Of a stretch of 46,920 nt of DNA, positions 8,216-17,039 are shown piece by piece. The stretch's first letter is position 1; each line of letters starts with the position of its first letter. The stretch lies in NCBI GenBank assembly GCA_026225095.1, contig JAMFSC010000032.1, positions 1-46,920 of the forward strand. The letters run 5' to 3'. Below the pieces are notes generated by a model. That model was not told the origin of the DNA, searched no databases, and worked only from the letters and a program-made list of their open reading frames with translations. The position numbers were made by a program, and so were the translations under genes. This stretch comes from a bacterium. GTDB lineage: Bacteria; Acidobacteriota; Terriglobia; Terriglobales; Acidobacteriaceae.

Positions 8216-9655
8216 TCAGTCGCGGCCGCGTTTGCGGACTTCCACGTTGAGGCGTTTGATCTTCTGGTTGAGGGTGGAGAGGGGGATGCGGAAGAACTCC
8301 GAAGCTTCGGTCTGGTTCCAGTGGCAGCGTTCTAGGCGGTCGGAGATGATGCGGCGCTCGATCTCTTCCATGAGGTCGAAGAGCGAGGCGTCGGGGCGAT
8401 GGTCGAGCAGGGAGGTGGAGTAGGTCGAGCCGGTGAGCTGGGTGGGGAGCAGGTCCGGGGTGATGAGGCGACCGGTCGACAGGACGACGCCGCGCTCCAT
8501 GGCGTTTTCGAGCTCGCGGACGTTGCCGGGCCACTCGTAGTCCATGAGGATGCGGAGGGCGTCGGGCGCGAGGGCGCGGTCTCCGGAGCCGTTCTCTTCG
8601 GCGTAGAACTTGAGGAAGTGGGCGCAGAGTAGGGGGATGTCTTCGCGGCGGTTGCGCAGGGGCGGCAGGTTGAGCTGGATGACGTTGAGGCGGTAGAAGA
8701 GATCTTCGCGGAACTTGCCCTCTCGGACGGCGACCTGGAGATCGACGTTGGTTGCGGCGATGATGCGGACGTCCACCTGGATCTCGGTGGTTCCGCCGAG
8801 ATGCATGAAGCGGCGATCCTGGAGGACGCGCAGGATCTTGGCCTGCATGTCCATGGTCATGGTGCCGATCTCGTCGAGGAAGAGAGTTCCTCCGTTGGCG
8901 ACTTCGAAGAGGCCCTTCTTGGCGTTGATTGCCGAGGTGAAGGCTCCTTTGACGTGACCGAAGAGGGTCGACTCCAGAAGCTCGGACGGGACCGCGCCTG
9001 TGTTGACCGGCACAAAAGAGCGGTCGCGACGTGGGGAGTTGGCGTGGAGCGCCTTCGCGATCAGCTCTTTGCCGGTTCCGCTCTCGCCCTGGATGAGGAC
9101 GGTCGAGCGGCTTGGCGCGACCTGGGCGACAAGGTCGAAGAGCTTGAGCATGGGCTCGGACTTGCCGATGATGTTTTCGAAGTTATAGCGCTGCTTGAGC
9201 GTGCGTTTGAGCTGGACGACTTCTTCTTCGGCCTTGTGGCGGGCGATTGCGGTGCGGATGTCGGCGAGAAGCTTCTCGTTATCCCACGGCTTCTGGACGA
9301 AGTTTTCGGCTCCGGCGCGGATGGCGTCGACGACGTTGCCGACGGTCCCGTAGGCCGTGATCATGATGACTGGGAGGTCCGGGTGCGTTTCGGTGATGCG
9401 CGGCAGGAGATCGATGCCGCTCTCTCCGGGGAGGGCCAGGTCCAGCAGAAGGAGGTCGTACTGATTGCGCGAGAGAAGATCGAGGCCGGATGGTCCATCG
9501 ATGGCCATCGAGACGTGGAACCCTTCGAAGGTGAGGAGGGTGTCGAGGGACTCGCGGATGGCGGCTTCGTCGTCGACGATCAGGATGCGGGGCAGAACGG
9601 AGGTGGGCTGGTCTCCGGTCTGTGCATCGGTGGGGCTTTCTAGAGTCTCAGGCAT
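8216..9655 (-). CDS. NtrC-family response regulator (receiver, sigma-54 AAA+, HTH)
   Basis: With this start the protein has 479 residues. The receiver (about 20-140) has ILIVDDE and phospho-acceptor Asp72 in LLLDLALPGESG. The AAA+ domain has Walker A GESGTGKE, GGTLFLDEIG (Walker B) and the arginine region FREDLFYRLNV. The C-terminal Fis-like helix-turn-helix has NQTEASEFFRIPLSTLNQKIK. The sigma-54 contact loop reads GAFTSA instead of the usual GAFTGA. The frame is open to 9718, but the ATG at 9655 has GAAGGA about 8 bases upstream and overlaps the stop of the kinase gene by 8 bases, the usual arrangement for a coupled pair. It should activate sigma-54 promoters when phosphorylated by the neighbouring kinase; target genes are unknown. 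Confidence 0.93.
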   Translation of the reverse strand: MPETLESPTDAQTGDQPTSVLPRILIVDDEAAIRESLDTLLTFEGFHVSMAIDGPSGLDLLSRNQYDLLLLDLALPGESGIDLLPRITETHPDLPVIMITAYGTVGNVVDAIRAGAENFVQKPWDNEKLLADIRTAIARHKAEEEVVQLKRTLKQRYNFENIIGKSEPMLKLFDLVAQVAPSRSTVLIQGESGTGKELIAKALHANSPRRDRSFVPVNTGAVPSELLESTLFGHVKGAFTSAINAKKGLFEVANGGTLFLDEIGTMTMDMQAKILRVLQDRRFMHLGGTTEIQVDVRIIAATNVDLQVAVREGKFREDLFYRLNVIQLNLPPLRNRREDIPLLCAHFLKFYAEENGSGDRALAPDALRILMDYEWPGNVRELENAMERGVVLSTGRLITPDLLPTQLTGSTYSTSLLDHRPDASLFDLMEEIERRIISDRLERCHWNQTEASEFFRIPLSTLNQKIKRLNVEVRKRGRD

Positions 9656-12600
9656 GGATTGCGTCCTTCGTGGCCCTGCTGGCGGAGCTGTTGGCTGATG
9701 CAGAGCGGGCATCGGCAATGGGGAATTCTAGGCGAAATGTGGTTCCGACGCCGACCTCGCTTTCGACCTGGATCTTCCCGGCGTGCTCCTGCATGATGCC
9801 GTAGGTGACGGCGAGGCCCAGGCCTGTGCCTTTGTGTTGCCCTTCCTGGGGTTTGACCTTGGTGGTGAAGAAAGGGTCATAGATGCGGTGGAGATGTTCG
9901 CGTTCGATGCCTCCGCCGCAGTCCTGGATGGTGGCGAAGATGACGCCGGAGCCTTTGGCGGAGCCGTAGTCCTGTCCGGTGGCGATGCGGAGGGTGGCGC
10001 TGGGCACGCCGAACATGGCGTCCTTGGCATTGAGCATGAGGTTGAGGATGACCTGCTGGAGCTTGCCCTGGTTGCCGTGGATGCGTGGCAGGCTGGCGTC
10101 GAGGGCCATCTCAACGCGGACAGCGGCAGTCTTGAACTGGTGCTCGAGCAGCGTGCTGGTGTCGCGCAGGAGCTGGTTGAGGTCGATGGAGGTGAACTCG
10201 GAGCCGGAGGTGCGCGAGAAGTTGAGCAGGCCGTTGACGATCTCGGAGGCTCGGAAGGTCTGCTGGGTGATCTTTTCGAGGACGGGCGCAACCTTGGCGT
10301 CGTCGCGCATGTGCTTGGTGAGCATCTGGGTGTAGCTGGAGATGACGGCCAGCGGGGTATTGACCTCGTGGGCGACCCCGGCGGCGAGGAGGCCGATCGA
10401 GGACAGCTTTTCGGCCTGGGTGAGCTGGGTCTCGAGCTGGATTCGGTCGGTAATGTCGTCGACCAGGATGATGCGTCCGACCTTGACGAAGTCGCGGGTG
10501 ACCAGGGGCGCGATGGCGATGTTGGCGATGCGGGCCTCGCCCGAGGGCAGGGTGATGCGGTACTTGTAGAGCGTATGGGTTCCGACCTCGTCGCGAAGGC
10601 TGTCGAGCCGTGTGGCGAACTCCGGAGGGAAGATGGCCTCGAGCGGCTGGTTGAGGGCTTCGGCGCGGCGGGTTCCGTACATGGTCTCCATCTGGGTGTT
10701 CCAGGAACCGATGTGGCCGCTGAGATCGACGGCGAAGATGCCGATGTTGATGGATTCCACGATATTTTCGTGGAACTCCTTGAGTCGCTCGAACTCCGAG
10801 ATCTTGTCCTCGAGCCGGCTGTAGAGCTTGGCGTTCTGGATCGCGATGCCGATGTAGCCGGCGAGCGATTCGAGTAGCTCCATGTCTTCGGAGGAGAGGA
10901 AATCCCCGTCATTGGTCCGACCAAGGCCGATGACGGCGACGGTGCGGGTTCCGGCTCCCTCACGGTTGGCGACGCGGCAGGGCAGATAGTAGTTCAGGTC
11001 GAGTCGGCTGGCGCTTCTCTGCTGGGCGGCCGGCAGGGCAATGGCGTGGTGGGGATTTTCGAAGAAGAGGTGATTCTCGGCCCCGAAGCGGTCGAAGTCG
11101 AAGAAGCCGGTGTCGAGTTCCTTGAGGTCTTCGGGTTTGAGGTTGGTGAGGCCGTGAGAGGCAGCGAGTTCGAAGGTGCGGCCGCGGTAGTTGGTCTCAA
11201 AGGTGGTGTCGGCATCGAGAAAGACGGCGATGCGGGTGACGAGCAGCGTCTGGGGAAGGCGCTCGACGATCGCGTCGAGGAGGGCGCGGAGGTCGGTCTG
11301 GGAGTTGAGGCCGCGGCCGAACTCGACCAGGGTCTCACGGTAGTCAAAGCGCTTGGGATCGAAGATGCGGTCGACGCGGCCCTGGATCATGCGCTTGAGG
11401 GGATCGAAGAGCAGGCCGGTGGTAATGGTGGCGGCGACCAGACCCCAGGTTCCGAGACTCTGCAGGTGGGGGTGGAGGATCTCGGCGGTCAGGCCGACAA
11501 CTCCGAAGTAGAGGCCGACGATGGTGGCGGTTGCGATGGTGTAGGTGACGCCCCGCTTGAAGATGAGGTCGACGTCCATGAGGCGATAGCGGACGATGGC
11601 CCAGGAGAAAGTGAGGGGAATAAGGACGAGCGAGAGGCCCGAGAGCTTGACGACGAGGGAGGGGGTATCCCAATCGGCGAGGTAGGGGATCACGTAAAGG
11701 GAGGTGAACGGGATGACCGCGACCATGGTCCCGCGGGTGAGCCACTTGAGCTGCTGGCGCTGGAGCGGGAACTGGGTGCGGTTATAACGGATACTGAAGA
11801 CGACTGCGGCGATGACGTAATACAGGGCGAGGTAGCCGAGATCGATCTGATCGAGGCGATGGCGGAGGAGCTCGGTAGCGGACCAGACCTGTATGGCTGT
11901 GATCTGGAGCGCGACCAGCATCAGGCCGGGGAGGTAGAGCATCGCGACGACCAGGTTGTGGCGAAAGGTGGTCCTGCGCTGGATTGGGGACTGCGAGAAC
12001 GTAACGGCAAAGTGCAGGAAGAGCGCGGGCTGAAGACCGGCGGCGACGGTGTTGCACCAAAAGATAATCTGGTCGAGCAGGTCGAATTCGCCGGTGTACC
12101 GGAAGGTATAGAGGACGAACGAGACCAGGCAGAAGACGTAGAAGTGCGTGGATTTGGGCGCAGTCCAGCGCCGGAAGAGAACGTAGAGGCCGATCGAGAG
12201 ATAGACCAACCCGATCAGGCGCAGAAGCTGTTTGACGCTTTGATCGAGGGGTTCGAGGATGACCTCGACACCGAACTTCGCATAGCCGCGCTGGGTGGCG
12301 GCGGAGCTGTTGAGGGCGCGCGATATCGAGTACGTGGCGTGCGACCAGGTCCCGCTGTGATATATTTCGCGGACGTAGGTTGGGAAGCGCAGGATGGGAT
12401 GGTCATTGACGGCCTGAAGGAGATCGCCCTGGCGGATTCCGGCGCGTTGACCGGGGGAACCGGCTGGGACGTGATCGGCGTAGAGACCGTTGGCGGATTC
12501 GATCCAGGTGACGCCGTCGGAGGGTACGTCGGAATGCGACTCCTGAGCCAGGTTGAGGCCCGCAAGAATGCAGGCACCAAGCGTCGCAATGGCGAGCGCG

Positions 12601-12656
12601 AGGGCTAGAACCCGGGTCTGGAAGGCCTCTTTCATCAATCTATTTGTTCCTCGCAT
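9648..12656 (-). CDS. Membrane sensor histidine kinase: PDZ-like, multi-TM, GAF, PAS, HisKA, HATPase
   Basis: A 1002-residue kinase. After an N-terminal hydrophobic segment (about 15-35) comes a PDZ-like domain facing outside: GSPGQRAGIRQGDLLQAVND. About 6-7 hydrophobic segments follow between residues about 145 and 420. Then come a GAF-type region (about 440-600), a PAS domain (FHENIVESINIGIFAVDLSG), the H box AAGVAHEVNTPLAVISSY, and the ATPase with NLMLNAKDAM and GTGLGLAVTYG. It is the likely partner of the overlapping sigma-54 regulator, forming a PrsK/NtrB-like two-component pair. A PDZ at the sensor end suggests peptide or cell-envelope damage sensing; that is inference. A second in-frame ATG at 12635 has GAGG about 13 bases upstream and is an alternative start. 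Confidence 0.92.
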   Translation of the reverse strand: MRGTNRLMKEAFQTRVLALALAIATLGACILAGLNLAQESHSDVPSDGVTWIESANGLYADHVPAGSPGQRAGIRQGDLLQAVNDHPILRFPTYVREIYHSGTWSHATYSISRALNSSAATQRGYAKFGVEVILEPLDQSVKQLLRLIGLVYLSIGLYVLFRRWTAPKSTHFYVFCLVSFVLYTFRYTGEFDLLDQIIFWCNTVAAGLQPALFLHFAVTFSQSPIQRRTTFRHNLVVAMLYLPGLMLVALQITAIQVWSATELLRHRLDQIDLGYLALYYVIAAVVFSIRYNRTQFPLQRQQLKWLTRGTMVAVIPFTSLYVIPYLADWDTPSLVVKLSGLSLVLIPLTFSWAIVRYRLMDVDLIFKRGVTYTIATATIVGLYFGVVGLTAEILHPHLQSLGTWGLVAATITTGLLFDPLKRMIQGRVDRIFDPKRFDYRETLVEFGRGLNSQTDLRALLDAIVERLPQTLLVTRIAVFLDADTTFETNYRGRTFELAASHGLTNLKPEDLKELDTGFFDFDRFGAENHLFFENPHHAIALPAAQQRSASRLDLNYYLPCRVANREGAGTRTVAVIGLGRTNDGDFLSSEDMELLESLAGYIGIAIQNAKLYSRLEDKISEFERLKEFHENIVESINIGIFAVDLSGHIGSWNTQMETMYGTRRAEALNQPLEAIFPPEFATRLDSLRDEVGTHTLYKYRITLPSGEARIANIAIAPLVTRDFVKVGRIILVDDITDRIQLETQLTQAEKLSSIGLLAAGVAHEVNTPLAVISSYTQMLTKHMRDDAKVAPVLEKITQQTFRASEIVNGLLNFSRTSGSEFTSIDLNQLLRDTSTLLEHQFKTAAVRVEMALDASLPRIHGNQGKLQQVILNLMLNAKDAMFGVPSATLRIATGQDYGSAKGSGVIFATIQDCGGGIEREHLHRIYDPFFTTKVKPQEGQHKGTGLGLAVTYGIMQEHAGKIQVESEVGVGTTFRLEFPIADARSASANSSASRATKDAIHA

Positions 12657-12980
12657 TGCTACTTGTGCAATTTGAATGCCAAAGTATTTTCAAGCTCAGG
12701 ATCGGATGGCGTGGTAATTCGATGTTCCTTAGTTTGGCCTATTCCGATAATCATAGGCTCTTCCATATAAAGGATTCTCGGTCTTTCCGATCTGGCGTTC
12801 CAATTTGGACGTTTCTGACATGCAACCGGAGAGTTATCTCTTAGTCTCCATTGTCTGCGAGGCGGCGGTCACAGTAGTCAAACTGCATTGCAGTCTGGCG
12901 TTCGGGACGGTCGTTGCGGAATCCTCACGCTCTGAAAGATTGGTGCTTTACTGTAGATTCACAGTCCCGTAACATTTAGG
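12657..12980. other. Intergenic region between divergent kinase and hydrolase genes
   Basis: This stretch of about 320 bases is AT-rich relative to its neighbours and must hold both divergent promoters. I found no convincing -35/-10 pair, no good sigma-54 (-24/-12) element, no terminator and no coding potential. The only small structure is a TCGG/CCGA stem near 12780. Confidence 0.5.
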
Positions 12981-13880
12981 GTGGATGAGGGCCCGCCAAA
13001 CGGGAAAAGGTGTGCGACGTTGCAACAGGAGATTCTGCTTCAGGAAGATTTTGTGATGGTGGACGGTGTGCAGGTGCACTTCGGGGTCGCGGGTTCGGGC
13101 CCGCGCCCTCCCCTCGTGCTGGTGCATGGTTTGGTAGGCTCGGTCTCGAACTGGCGACGGAACATCGGGGAACTTGCCAAAGATGCGACGGTCTATGCGG
13201 TTGACATGGCGAATATGGGCCGGTCACAGCGGGTTTCGGGGCTCGACGCGAGCATGGCGGCTACAGCGGATCGGCTGGCGGGATTTATGCAGGCTCTCAA
13301 TTTGGATCGGGCGGACGTCGCGGGGCATTCCCACGGAGGAGCCGTTGCGATGATGTTCGCGGCGCGTCATCCGGAGCGGGTCCGGAGCCTGATCCTGTTT
13401 GCTCCGGCGAATCCGTTCTGCGACCTGGGGCATTTTTTGGTGAAGTTTTACCAGACGCGTGTGGGGAGGCTGCTGGCGCGGGTGGTGCCCTATCTGCCGC
13501 GACCGCTGCATGCGATCTCGCTGCGGCGCATGTATGGGGACCCACTGAGGGTGACGGATGGCTCGCTCGAGGGGTATACCGACGGGTTGCGGATCCCGGG
13601 GACGGTCGAGCACATCCTTGGCATCGTCAGTCTGTGGCATGAGGATATGCGGATCTTGCAGCGGGAGCTTGGGCGGATTGCGAAGACTCCGACGCTGCTG
13701 GTGTGGGGCGACCGCGACAGAGCGGTTGGGATCTCTTCTGCGGGTCATCTGCAGGCGGCCCTGCAGTGTTCTCGGCTGGTGGTGGTCGAGGGTGCGGGGC
13801 ATATTGCGTTCGAGGAGATGCCGGATGAGTGCAACCAGGCGATGCACCGCTGGTTGAACGGGCCGATGGCGAGCGCCTGA
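12981..13880 (+). CDS. Alpha/beta hydrolase
   Basis: An alpha/beta-hydrolase fold of up to 299 residues. LVLVHGLVGS supplies the oxyanion region, and DVAGHSHGGAVAMM carries the nucleophile elbow GHSHGG with the Ser. The Asp is probably in LLVWGDRDRAV and the His in VEGAGHIAFEEMPDECN. This layout is that of epoxide-hydrolase or lipase-like esterases; the substrate is not predictable. The start is unsettled. The longest reading begins with GTG at 12981 and has no ribosome binding site. TTG at 13020 has AAAAGG 9 bases upstream, and ATG at 13056 has AGGAAG 8 bases upstream; the last two are better supported. No signal peptide is apparent. Confidence 0.88.
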   Translation: MDEGPPNGKRCATLQQEILLQEDFVMVDGVQVHFGVAGSGPRPPLVLVHGLVGSVSNWRRNIGELAKDATVYAVDMANMGRSQRVSGLDASMAATADRLAGFMQALNLDRADVAGHSHGGAVAMMFAARHPERVRSLILFAPANPFCDLGHFLVKFYQTRVGRLLARVVPYLPRPLHAISLRRMYGDPLRVTDGSLEGYTDGLRIPGTVEHILGIVSLWHEDMRILQRELGRIAKTPTLLVWGDRDRAVGISSAGHLQAALQCSRLVVVEGAGHIAFEEMPDECNQAMHRWLNGPMASA

Positions 13881-13895
13881 CGCGACAGGGCGTGT

Positions 13896-14597
13896 TCAGG
13901 CCAGGCGGAACTCGGAGGCGAGCCAGGATCGGATCTCGGTCTGCATCTGGTCGAGCTTGGGTCTTGGTGACGTCGGAACTCCCTGGAAGAAGTGATCGGC
14001 GCCCTCGATCCAGACGAGGCGCTTGGACTCTTCTGCCCTGGCCAGAATGGAGCGCATGACGTCGGGTGGGGCGAATTCGTCCTGCGATCCGCTGATGAAG
14101 AGCTTGGGGACGTTGCACTTGGGCAGGAAACCGTAGGTGTAGTCTCGTCCCGCGGCTTGAACGGGCAGACCAAGGCCGATCATTCCCCGGACGCGCACGT
14201 CGCCGCAGCAGGCTCGCATCCCAACGTTGGCTCCGAAGGAGAAGCCGGCAAAGATCGTGGGCAGTTTGAAGTTGTGTTCGAGCCAGCTCAGACCCGCGCG
14301 GACGTCGTTCTGCTCGCCGTGCCCGTGATCGTGGTGGCCTTCACTCAGGCCGGTTCCGCGAAAGTTGAAGCGGAGGACCGGTATTCCCAGGGCGGTGAAG
14401 GCCTTCATGGCATGGTAGACGACCTTGTTATGCATGGTTCCGCCGCTGGGGGGATGGGGGTGGCAGAGGATGGCGGTGTAGGGGGCGTCGGGGCTGCCCG
14501 TGTTGAGCAGGGCTTCGAGGCGTCCGGCGGGACCTTGGAGGTCTTCTACGGCGCGGACGTGCGAGATGAATGGTTGGACCTCTGGTGGGTTCGGCAT
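13896..14597 (-). CDS. Alpha/beta hydrolase of the COG2945 / dienelactone hydrolase-like type
   Basis: A 233-residue cytosolic hydrolase. The N-terminal part has AILCHPHPPSGGTMHNKVV and FNFRGTGLSEGHHDHG, both typical of the small COG2945 esterases. The nucleophile Ser is in FAGFSFGANVG, the Asp in ISGSQDEFAPP and the His in IEGADHFFQG, so the triad appears complete. The substrate is unknown. It converges with the preceding hydrolase across 15 bases and is divergent from the M20 deacetylase, with a 91-base gap containing both promoters. Confidence 0.85.
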   Translation of the reverse strand: MPNPPEVQPFISHVRAVEDLQGPAGRLEALLNTGSPDAPYTAILCHPHPPSGGTMHNKVVYHAMKAFTALGIPVLRFNFRGTGLSEGHHDHGHGEQNDVRAGLSWLEHNFKLPTIFAGFSFGANVGMRACCGDVRVRGMIGLGLPVQAAGRDYTYGFLPKCNVPKLFISGSQDEFAPPDVMRSILARAEESKRLVWIEGADHFFQGVPTSPRPKLDQMQTEIRSWLASEFRLA

Positions 14598-14688
14598 GGC
14601 AGGGATAGTTTACCGGTATGGATGCGGAATACACCATGTTGGACGGGATGCATGATGAGGCGCGGGTCGTCGGTTATTCTGGACGGGA

Positions 14689-15723
14689 ATGACTCCCGAT
14701 CCGATTGAACTCACGCGGCAGCTCGTCAACATTGAATCCACTACCTACCATGAGGCCCCGGCCGGGGAGTTTCTGCACGAGTATCTTGTTGGGCAGCGCT
14801 ATCAGGTGGAGCGCATGGCGGTCTCGCAGCCGGAGCGCGTGACGCTGCACGATGGCGGGGAGGGTGAGCGGTTCAACGTCTATGCGAGCATGCCGGGTGT
14901 GACTCCGGAGGTGGTGCTGTCGACGCATATGGATACGGTTCCGCCGTACTTTGGCTGTACTGAGGACGATGAATATCTGTATGGACGGGGAACCTGTGAC
15001 GCGAAGGGGATCATCGCGGCCCAGGTTGCGGCTGCGGATCGGCTGCGCGAGGGTGGGGTGAAGGTTGGGCTCCTGTTCGTTGTCGGTGAGGAGCGGGATT
15101 CGGCTGGGGCGAAGGCTGCCAACCGGAGTCCGCGGGGATCGCGCTTCCTGATCAATGGCGAGCCTACGGATAATCGGCTGGCGCTGGCTACCAAGGGAGC
15201 TCTGCGGGTTGAGCTGCGGGCGAGTGGGCGAATGGCGCATTCGGCTTATCCGGAGCTTGGGGAGTCGGCGATCGACAAGCTGCTGGACGCGCTGGAGGCA
15301 ATCCGGAGGCTCGATCTGCCGGTTGAGCCGGAGATCGGGCCGACGACGGTGAACGTTGGGCTGATCGAGGGTGGTCGAGCTCCGAACGTGATTGCGGATA
15401 AGGCGGAGGCGCATCTGCTGATCCGGACCGTGGGATCGTCGGAGGTGGTGAAGCGGGCGATCGTCGAGGCCGTGGGCGGAAAGATCGATGTCGCGTTTTC
15501 GCTGGACCTCTCGTACGTGAGAATGCGCCGGGTAGGATCGTTGCCGACGATGATCGCGAAGTTTGCGACCGATATTCCGACGCTGACGAACTGGGGCGAA
15601 CCGTTTCTGCTGGGGCCGGGATCAATCCACGTGGCACACACGAACGGTGAGCGGATCGCCAAGAAGGAGCTGCTGGAGTGCGTGGACCTATATGTTGATC
15701 TGGCGACGAGTCTCTGCGGTTAG
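14689..15723 (+). CDS. M20-family metallopeptidase/deacylase (ArgE/DapE-like)
   Basis: A 344-residue zinc hydrolase. Metal ligands are visible: His and Asp-linked STHMDTVPP, the bridging Asp in GRGTCDAKG, the catalytic and ligand Glu pair in VVGEERDS, a further acidic residue in INGEPTDN, and the C-terminal His in HVAHTNGE. A dimerisation domain occupies about residues 165-275 (ASGRMAHSAYPELGESAID). Family members remove acyl groups from amino acids, as in acetylornithine deacetylase or succinyl-diaminopimelate desuccinylase. No arginine or lysine pathway genes are nearby, so the exact substrate stays open. Its stop codon region overlaps the 3' end of the convergent BLUF gene by 4 bases. Confidence 0.87.
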   Translation: MTPDPIELTRQLVNIESTTYHEAPAGEFLHEYLVGQRYQVERMAVSQPERVTLHDGGEGERFNVYASMPGVTPEVVLSTHMDTVPPYFGCTEDDEYLYGRGTCDAKGIIAAQVAAADRLREGGVKVGLLFVVGEERDSAGAKAANRSPRGSRFLINGEPTDNRLALATKGALRVELRASGRMAHSAYPELGESAIDKLLDALEAIRRLDLPVEPEIGPTTVNVGLIEGGRAPNVIADKAEAHLLIRTVGSSEVVKRAIVEAVGGKIDVAFSLDLSYVRMRRVGSLPTMIAKFATDIPTLTNWGEPFLLGPGSIHVAHTNGERIAKKELLECVDLYVDLATSLCG

Positions 15724-16136
15724 ACGTTGCGCTTGAAGATATGAAGGAGCTTGACGGCCTGGTTCGGTTTTGAGACGAAGCTGTCTGCATCGAGCGCGAC
15801 GTCGGCAAACTCGCTGAAGCCGGGGACATCCCGAAGTTCGACGTCCTTCAGATTGGCATAGCCCATGGACCAGCCGACGAAGTGGCGCTGCTCGATGGTC
15901 CGCTTGAGGAGACGGATGATCCCGCGATGGCGAGGGTCGGCAGCGATGATGCTCATGCGGCACTCGACAGCATCGTCTTCGCCCTCGAGGACCTGAATGA
16001 AGTTCCCGTCCTTGTAGAGGAGCATTCCGGTGAGGCCAAGACGATCGTTATGGGTGCGGCTCTTCTCGAGGAGCGCAACCAGCTCGGCTGCAGAGAAGAG
16101 CTGTACGGCTGAGCTGATATAGACGAGGGACACCAT
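15720..16136 (-). CDS. BLUF-domain blue-light photoreceptor (stand-alone)
   Basis: A 138-residue protein that is essentially one BLUF domain plus a C-terminal helix. The FAD-binding and photoactive residues are in place: Tyr6 (LVYISSA), Asn30 (NDRLGLTGMLLY), Gln48 (FIQVLEGE), Trp89 and Met91 (FVGWSMGY). The spacings Tyr to Asn 24, Tyr to Gln 42, Tyr to Trp 83 and Tyr to Met 85 are the same as in AppA, so it should photocycle. There is no EAL, cyclase or DNA-binding output, so it must act through a partner protein. The frame opens earlier at a TTG (16157), but the ATG at 16136 starts the domain exactly as usual. It is convergent with the M20 gene. Confidence 0.92.
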   Translation of the reverse strand: MVSLVYISSAVQLFSAAELVALLEKSRTHNDRLGLTGMLLYKDGNFIQVLEGEDDAVECRMSIIAADPRHRGIIRLLKRTIEQRHFVGWSMGYANLKDVELRDVPGFSEFADVALDADSFVSKPNQAVKLLHIFKRNV

Positions 16137-16241
16137 GAAGGTTCTATCGGCTGCCAAGGGAGCAAGCTGAGAGACGCGTCACGTCAAAATCGGGCGGAGC
16201 GAGGGGTTGAACGGGAGGCGATTCGCCCTTAATATTTGCAG

Positions 16242-16616
16242 ATGGCTGGCATCTTCCTGATCGACTACATCCAGCGGCGCCTGCGTGAGTCGCGTCGCCA
16301 GAAGCTGATCGCGCAGGCGGTATCGTGGCCTCAGACTATGGCCGAGATCAACCGGTGGACGATTGTGCCGGTCGAGGATGAATCGGCGTCATTTTCGAAC
16401 GGGCACCAGATCGAGGCGGCCTTCCACTTCCGGCTGAACGGGGAGTACCACGGCGGCTACGTCCGATCCACTCCGATGAGCCACAACGCCGCAGAGCGGC
16501 TCTCCAACGGGAATCCGCTGGTGACGATTCGTTACAATCCAGCCGATCCGGATCAGGTGGCGGTTCTTGCCCAGGACAACTCCGGGAAACTCCCCTTTGA
16601 TGTATTTCCCGGCTAG
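16242..16616 (+). CDS. Small hypothetical protein, DUF3592-like
   Basis: A protein of about 124 residues. The first 12 residues are mildly hydrophobic (MAGIFLIDYIQRR). The middle is a beta-rich segment, and the C-terminal phrase VTIRYNPADPDQVAVL is what DUF3592-type proteins carry, where it usually closes a small beta domain. Function is unknown. An in-frame TTG at 16236 is a less likely start. The stop codon TAG (16614-16616) is also the first three bases of a dispersed repeat that follows directly. Confidence 0.6.
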   Translation: MAGIFLIDYIQRRLRESRRQKLIAQAVSWPQTMAEINRWTIVPVEDESASFSNGHQIEAAFHFRLNGEYHGGYVRSTPMSHNAAERLSNGNPLVTIRYNPADPDQVAVLAQDNSGKLPFDVFPG

Positions 16617-16741
16617 AGTAGATTCGCTGACGGTGTAGGGGTGTACTTTGGATGCCGTGGCGCTCCGGCCCACCTTAGCGACGATGAGACGTGTCGCGAA
16701 GGTGGGGCACCCAACTCTATACCAACAGGCAATCCGCTCCA
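16614..16741. repeat. Dispersed foldback repeat, copy 1 (128 bp)
   Basis: This copy aligns to the copy at 30556-30683 over its full 128 bases with nine mismatches by my count. Ends are imperfect inverted repeats: TAGAGTAGATTCGCTGACGG on the left, and TGGAGCGGATTGCCTGTTGG as the reverse complement of the right end. The centre holds a 14-bp stem, CCCACCTTAGCGAC against GTCGCGAAGGTGGG, with one mismatch and a 10-base loop. No ORF inside it is plausible. The first three bases are the stop codon of the preceding gene. It resembles a REP/BIME or MITE-type non-autonomous element. Confidence 0.85.
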
Positions 16742-17039
16742 GGGTAGCTTGTGAACGGGGCGAGAGGTCGGACCACTGGGTGGAATTCTTCTCGTCAAGT
16801 GGTCTGTTTTGCCTCGTTTTGGGTGCATTGCTGTAATCGTGGTTTTCTAAAGGGGTTATGGGAGGCGGTCGCTGAATTGCCAATGTTTCACCAGAGACTT
16901 TTCGATGCGCAGAAGATGGGCCGTTGCATGGAAAAACTGGACAGAAACCGGATTTACCAGAGTGGTATGTTCTGGATTCGATTATCGGACAGCCTGGTGC
17001 TTTCCGGAGTCAACATGGCCGACTTGATCGTAGATTCCC
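16742..17039. other. Non-coding interval with 28-nt shared sequence
   Basis: About 300 bases between the repeat and the 3' end of the first response regulator gene. No credible gene is present; an ORF crossing it lacks family character and runs antisense into the regulator. The one notable item is a 28-nt sequence at 16917-16944 that recurs at 31713-31740. Confidence 0.5.
16917..16944 (+). repeat. 28-nt shared sequence, copy A
   Basis: These 28 bases differ at one position from 31713-31740. The core ATGGAAAAACTGGACAG is identical. Similarity stops abruptly on both sides. Neither copy is inside a gene. It may be the end of a larger mobile sequence or a conserved regulatory element. Confidence 0.6.

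Noticed and set aside
12657..12980. Possible sigma-54 promoter upstream of the PDZ kinase or hydrolase
   Set aside because: One GG-N10-GC spacing occurs near 12912, but the flanking consensus bases are absent.
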